From positions 372,001 through 436,000 of the forward strand of contig KV748207.1 of assembly GCA_001692895.1 (NCBI GenBank): DNA of 64,000 bases. The letters are read 5' to 3'. Position numbers and translations under genes: made by a program. Under the pieces are notes generated by a model. The model saw only the letters and a program-made list of their open reading frames with translations, did no database searches and was not told where the DNA came from. Shown piece by piece: positions 58,955-64,000 of this stretch (position 1 is its first letter; every line of letters begins with the position of its first letter). Source of the stretch: Cenococcum geophilum 1.58. Its lineage: Eukaryota > Ascomycota > Dothideomycetes > Gloniales > Gloniaceae.

Positions 58955-60660
58955 TTAAATACTAAGCCATAATGGGTAGGTAGCGTTTTCTGGTCTATAA
59001 CTGGTTATACTTATTGGTTTTAGTTTGTTTCGCGACGTATAAGGCTTTAATATAGCGGAGCTCTTATATAGCGAGGCTAAAGGGGCGCTTAAGAACGCTA
59101 ATAAACGACTACTAGTCTTAAAATGAGCTAAATCTAACATACTAAATACGGATACAGTTAACCTCTTTTTACAGCGGTTAATTAACCTATTTCCTAAAAA
59201 TAGGTTCTAGTCCCTAGAACTGGATCTAGTATACGCGGACTCCCCCTTTACTGGTATATATTGTAAGGGAAACGTATTATTATTACTGTCTCCTTGGCAA
59301 CGCCTTATTTATTCCCTTTAAAATATAACCCTTACTAGTGTCTATTTTATATAGGTGATAAGTGTTTATCTCCATTTATTTACACTAGATATAAAAATCC
59401 CCTATAATACGCCCCTTAGAATTAGATTAAATTGATAGCAATTTCCTCTTAAGTCGGTTAGGTTTTAATATGTCTTATTAGCTCTAGGGCATTGTAGACC
59501 TTATTACTTCTTTAAGAGTAGCTAACCGTAATAAGCATTGTAGTAAAGGTTGTTCTATTAATTATAGTATATAGCTATAAGCTTCGCCGTCTTCTGCTTA
59601 TTGCATTAATAGTATATAAAACTAGTAGATAAAGCAAGCCGATATAATATCCATTTACCTTACGGTTTATATTACTTTACTACTTTAAATAAGGGCGGCA
59701 CTATATTTTGGTTGTTAGGTTCCTAAAGGATTCTAGTAATATTAGTGTCTTAGGAGGGCTCTAAAGCCATTTTCTTTATAAGAGGATATATAGATAAAAT
59801 ATACTGAATCTTAGAGGGCAGTAGGAGTATAAATACCGCTCCTTATATTTTTATAACGCTAAGGCCGAAGAGCGGAAATTCTTAGGTATAACTAAATTGT
59901 AATTATATCAAAGCTTGTCTATAACCTAGGCTTTAAGGCGTATATCCTTCTCTAATATATCCTATAGCGCTTGGTATTTGTCTAGTAATATACAAATACG
60001 CTTTTAAGTATTATCCTACAATTGGCCTTAGTAGTGTAGTTATATAAGGCTAAGCAGGCGGCGAATATAGTGAAAAAGAGGTTGTAAAAAAGAGGCGATA
60101 AGGACTAAGCTTAGTTAAGTCTGCTAACTTATTACTAATTAAGTATATAAATGCGGCAAACACTCGCTATAAAGGGTAGGGCTAGTTCTAGCTTAAATCT
60201 AATATATAAATTTCCTTTAATAAGCAAACGATATAATAACTAAAGAGCGTACTATTTAAGCTAATAAATTTCCTCCTTAATTCTGCAGACTTCTCTATCC
60301 TTAGGTTAAGCGTTCCCTTTTCCTCTTAAATGCCGTAATCTTATTTCTAGCCTTTATAACCCGTTTATCTCCGTAATCTGAAGTTTTATTACCGCTTCTC
60401 TTAAGAGTATGGATTTTATTTTAAAACTACTTAATAGTATCTCTTATTTTTTCCTGGTTACTTTTTAGGCTGTCGATCCGATCGTCAACCCTCCCTAGAT
60501 GACTTATAATATAGCGGTCGTTATTTTTAAGGCTGCTAACTTTCCCTTTAAGTTGGCTAAGCTTATAGCTAAGTTGATTAACTAAGCTACCTAGTCTTTT
60601 TATCGCCCCTAATAGAGTAAGCTAGGGGTTAATAAGCTTTATTAGAAGGAGTTACTAAAC
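58955..60660 (-). pseudogene. Unidentified coiled-coil protein, decayed
   Basis: The minus strand from about 60,650 to 60,340 reads as a heptad-rich coiled coil: LGSLVNQLSYKLSQLKGKVS, then YIISHLGRVDDRIDSLKSNQ and KIRDTIKQF-stop-NKIHTLK, followed by a basic stretch. Further down, two phases are both fairly open. One reads SRLNQAQSLSPLFYNLFFTI and FAACLALYNYTTKANCRIIL (Q from stops) and leads toward an open end at 59,140-58,955 (MLDLAHFKTSSRLLAFLSAP ... WLSI). The true frame after the coiled coil is uncertain. It could be the N-terminal part of a fungal multi-domain (for example NACHT-like) protein, but no nucleotide-binding motif is visible. Confidence 0.4.
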
Positions 60661-60984
60661 GGACTGTATTAAGACGACTTTTTTATCTCGTTAGTGCGGG
60701 ATAAATATTTCCTTATAGTTCCTTCTGTATCGGCCTCATTATTTTCTGAATTACTTTTACGTTCTGGTGCTAACTGGATATCCTACTTATGTTAGTAAGT
60801 TGGCGAATAGATAAAACTATAGGGAAGCAACTATCGTATACCTACCCTACTGTATTAACGGCCTTATTAGAGCCCTTAGGATTAAAAGCAAGCGGTATAT
60901 CCTAGCTCTATTAGCGGTATCCCGTAAAGGATTTAATGTTTAGAGCGCACCTTAATCTAATATAATGTAGTATCTACTATTATG

Positions 60985-61890
60985 GCGTCCAAGTCGTCCG
61001 AGTCGCTTATTATTAAAGAGATAAGGTAGCTAATAGTTTAAGTATCTTTATAAGAAAGTAAGGAGGGATTTCCTTAAAGGATACTATGCTTAATATAGGT
61101 CTAGTTAAAGGATATAGAGGCCTTTTATATCCTGCTTCTCTCTATTGCTTAGCTAATAGAAGAGCTAATAGTGGGCTCCGCTTTAACTATACCTTAAAAG
61201 TTAAGCCGATTTACTAACTTAGGGATACTAGCATAGTATTATAAATGCACTATAATACAGCTATAATAGGAGCATAATCCTTCCCCGTCTATACCCTACT
61301 TTACTGTGCCTCTATAGGAGGGTTATATTAAACAATAAGGGCTAGCATTAACCCCTTTCTTCTAATTATTTTAAGATGGCGATATTAAGGCAGCTAGTTA
61401 AGCGTTACTTTGCATAGCAATACCTATTTAGTTGCGTGGCTTCACCCAAGCCCTATTATATACCTTAATGTAACTTCCTATTGCCTTAATAACTAACGAG
61501 CCTAGCCTAAGGTTAAGATAAGGTAAGTAGGTAACTTAGCTTTTAGATAGCCCCAATAGTGCAGTGTCCGGAGGCGTTTATATAAAGTTATAAACTAGAA
61601 CCGGAAGCCAATAATAACCTCCTAATAACGCCTTACCTAGCAGGAATAGCATTATATAATCTACTCCTAATACCCACTCTTTATAAAGCAGGACACTACC
61701 TAAGCAGTAGACTTATCTTAGCCAGTTAATCTTATATATTTACTCCCCATCTATAGTAAAGGAGCTATTAGTACGTTATAGGGTGGTTTAATTGGCATTC
61801 TAGCTAAGCCCTTTATAAGCACTCTACCTTATATAGGCGGTATAACAACTCCTATTAATCTGCTTTACGTTAAGGGAGGACTTGTATTTA
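60985..61890 (+). pseudogene. Unidentified decayed protein, plus strand
   Basis: ATG at 60,985 starts MASKSSESLIIKEIR and the same phase can be followed for about 300 codons with some 35 RIP-type stops. Readable parts are LKDIEAFYILLLSIA, LIEELIVGSALTIP, KLSRFTNLGILA, HNPSPSIPYFTVPL, LLDSPNSAVSGGVYIKL and IYSPSIVKELLVRYRVV. No domain is recognised. It lies between the minus-strand coiled-coil relic and the exchanger relic. Confidence 0.35.
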
Positions 61891-62683
61891 AGACGCTAAG
61901 CAGCCGGTACTTAGAGGCATATAGACTTACACCCTTATTTATACGTTCTACCGCGTCCTCATTTCTATAAGTAGTTGGTTTACTTTTCACTTATTATTTA
62001 TCTATTAGAACACTCCATCTTCTCCTTTTTTCACTAGCTGTTCTATCTAGTTATTAACGTTAATCCTCCTCTCCTCCATAATAACTATTCTGGAATTTGC
62101 CTTAGATCCTTACTTGTAAAATTAACTGGAAAAAAAAGCTAAATGCACTATTATAGATTTGAGCTGTTAGTGTTGGCCTAAGTACCATTAGACTTCTTAG
62201 TCTTTGTTATATATAGGTGCCCTCTAGACTACAAAATCGCCCTTCTTTATCGTGCTCTTTCTAGGAACAATTAAAAACCGTACTTATAATAGCATATTTA
62301 GATCTAGCAACACTCTTAAAAGCCTATTAAGCAGCCTAGATAAGGTCTAACGATAAACAACCTAATAAAGAGGCCGGTATAGGCCTGCAAAACCCCTTAT
62401 ATCTTAAGCCAACAATTAAAGAAAGGTAGAAAGTAGCTTTAAAGCGTAATATACCTACTAAGGATTAGGTTCGTGCTGTCTTATTCAGCTTATAAATAAA
62501 TATACTTCTTCTTACCGTTCCTATTAGCTTTATAGTTAATTATCTTTACGTTAACGGTATTACTATATTTATCGTTAACTTTATTGCCATTATTCCGCTT
62601 ACTATAATGCTTAATTACACTACTAAAGAGATTGCGCTCCGCGCCGGTAATATATTAGGTGGTCTTTTAAACGCAACTTTTAG

Positions 62684-62735
62684 GTACATTTCTCCGCTTC
62701 TTATTTGTCCTAATATTATTTAATATTTAGCGCAG
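62684..62735 (+). other. Intron 1 of the exchanger pseudogene
   Basis: 52 nt: GTACAT donor, CCTAATAT branch-like site, GCGCAG acceptor. Removing it joins LNATF to (R)NTIKLIVS in the phase the family requires. Confidence 0.75.
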
Positions 62736-62983
62736 AAACACTATTAAATTAATTGTCTCTATTTTAGCCCTAACTAAGGGCTAGATTACTATTGTCAAAA
62801 CTTCCTTAATTAGCAGTATACTTTCGAACTTACTTCTTATCCTTAGCATATACTTCTTCTTTAGAGGCATTAACCGGATAGAATAATATTTTAATATAAT
62901 AGTAGCAAATACTGTAGCTAGTCTTCTAGCTCTATCCGTTGGCAGTCTAATTATTCCAACCGCCCTCTACTTTACGCTATTAA

Positions 62984-63032
62984 GTAAGTTTAATAATAGC
63001 TTTAGACCTATAATAGATACTAACCTACGTAG
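62984..63032 (+). other. Intron 2 of the exchanger pseudogene
   Basis: 49 nt: GTAAGT donor, ACTAAC branch site, CTACGTAG acceptor. Removing it corrects the phase between exon 2 and exon 3. Confidence 0.8.
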
Positions 63033-63638
63033 CTATAAGCCTTAATAGCTCTATACTTAATCGGGAGCTTTCCCGCAGAATAGCTATTATCCTCCTAATT
63101 ATATACACTTGCTACCTTATATTTTAATTAAAGTTATATACCGAAATGTGTAATACTCTAAACTAAAGGGCTTTTAAGCGTAAATCCTTTTAAGTTAAGC
63201 AGGATTTAAACGCAGAAAAGGAAGACGACGAGATTAAAATGCCTAAATTAACGATCTAGGGTGCAATTATAACCCTTAGATTCTCTACTGTGTTAGTTAC
63301 CTTTTGTTCTAAGTTTATAGTTAATAGTATTAGTAATGTTATAGTAAGCGGCACTATCTCCACCACTTTTATTAGTCTTATTTTACTCCTAATTATTAGG
63401 AACGCTGCCAAGTATATAATAGCGGTTATAGTAGCTTGCAAGGATAAAATAAGCCTAGTAATTAATATTACTATTAAATCTAGCATACAAATCGCCCTTC
63501 TAGTTCTCCCCTTTATTGTTATACTTAGTTAGACCATAGGCTAGGATTATATAACGCTTTTATTTAATACCTTTCTAATCGCTGTTTTATTTATTACCGT
63601 GCTCCTAGTAAACTATCTTATCTAAAATAGCAAATCTA

Positions 63639-63689
63639 GTAAGTTTTTCTTTCTATATAGGTAATCCACTCCAACTAATACTAAAATAG
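63639..63689 (+). other. Intron 3 of the exchanger pseudogene
   Basis: 51 nt: GTAAGT donor, ACTAATA branch-like site, AAATAG acceptor. Splicing restores the conserved KSNWL-x-G segment across the junction. Confidence 0.85.
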
Positions 63690-63800
63690 ACTGGCTTAAA
63701 GGCGTTCTTATTATAGCAATCTATGCTATTATTATAGTTGCCGGCTGGTTTTATCTAAAACAAATTTTAGATCCTCTCTATCCTACTTAGTTTAAGCCTT

Positions 63801-64000
63801 TAATTACTATCTTACTCCTCTATTAGTGTTAACCAGTTTCTATTACCTAGAGCTAAATAGTATTTTTATAAGCTGTGTGCATAGCTTTCTAGCAAACCCT
63901 AGGCTGATCTTTTTATATCTGTTAAGCCGTCTAGGTTAGCTAGAATGTTGCTTTCTTTTATCTTCTCTTAAAAAAAAAAATTTTCTTTAAGTCGTTGCAA
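63801..64000. other. No supportable gene at the right edge
   Basis: Mutated flank of the exchanger relic, with a run of ten A at 63,971-63,980. Nothing further is recognisable before the window ends. Confidence 0.4.

Larger units (their letters stand above)
62250..63800 (+). pseudogene. Vacuolar Ca2+/H+ exchanger (CAX/VCX1 family), RIP-inactivated, introns preserved
   Basis: Family members swap cytosolic Ca2+ for vacuolar protons. Four exons can be joined in phase. Exon 1 has NGITIFIVNFIAIIPLTIML and RAGNILGGLLNATF (to 62,683). Exon 2 (62,736-62,983) starts with the first exchanger motif as RNTIKLIVSILALTKG (normally GNAVELIVS), then SSILSNLLLILSIYFFF. Exon 3 (63,033-63,638) has AIILLIIYTCYLIF, a hydrophilic loop NAEKEDDEIKMPKL, then VLVTFCSKFIVNSISNV and the second motif RNAAKYIIAVIVACKDKISL (normally GNAAEHxTAVxVA). 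Exon 4 from 63,690 completes SKSNWLKGVLIIAIYAIIIV. The key acidic residues of both alpha-repeats are now Lys through G-to-A. Stops confirm it is dead. The N-terminal cytoplasmic part is vague. Confidence 0.9.

Noticed and set aside
63256..63486. Hydrophobic minus-strand frame of 76 codons
   Set aside because: It is the antisense shadow of the membrane segments of the Ca2+/H+ exchanger relic on the plus strand.

Overview
The window reads as a transposon graveyard in the genome of a filamentous ascomycete (Pezizomycotina). Over most of its length it is AT-rich, TpA is heavily over-represented, CpA and TpG are depleted, and nearly every readable protein frame is broken by TAA/TAG where CAA, CAG or TGG is expected. 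That pattern is the mark of repeat-induced point mutation (RIP). Short GT-AG introns of about 46-55 nt and families such as FunK1 kinases and Tad1-type LINEs also point to a filamentous fungus. The species cannot be named from the sequence. Almost all calls below are therefore pseudogenes or dead mobile elements. They were recognised by reading through RIP-type stops.

Layout, left to right. 0-4 kb: an Est1/SMG6-like protein (Est1 DNA/RNA-binding region, then a PIN nuclease domain). 4.5-5.3 kb: a GNAT acetyltransferase relic. 5.3-7.9 kb: a hAT transposon on the minus strand whose 758-codon frame has no net frameshift. 8-11.3 kb: unidentified decayed coding matter and a tandem array with a 30-30-31 bp higher-order period. 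11.5-20.1 kb: a very heavily mutated stretch with a younger 5'-truncated Tad1-like LINE inserted at 13,561-16,123, flanked by a 13-bp target-site duplication. 20.7 kb: a GPP (collagen-like) minisatellite. 21-27.6 kb: several unidentified decayed reading frames on both strands.

27.6-38.5 kb: two copies in the same orientation of a ~3.95-kb element, each holding one ~1,050-codon frame with no recognisable transposase or reverse transcriptase. They flank a Helitron Rep relic and a less mutated, LTR-like segment. 38.7-42.5 kb: a Plavaka/KDZ-type transposase relic. 43.8 kb: a second 9-bp minisatellite. 44-47.6 kb: unassigned mutated DNA.

47.6-49.95 kb is the only clearly unmutated island. It carries the one apparently live gene, a chromodomain-like nuclear protein with introns, followed by about 1 kb of normal-composition intergenic DNA. 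The 5' end of this gene runs into the RIP-mutated zone and carries stops there. 50-64 kb is a block of dead host-type genes: an unidentified frame, an AAA+ ATPase with a DUF7025-like N-terminal part, a 17-bp minisatellite, a FunK1 kinase (minus), an unidentified coiled-coil protein (minus), another unidentified frame (plus), and a vacuolar Ca2+/H+ exchanger that still shows three intact-looking introns.

There is no operon-like cooperation here. The common thread is genome defence acting on duplicated DNA, including duplicated host genes, next to one spared gene. No tRNA, rRNA or CRISPR array was seen.
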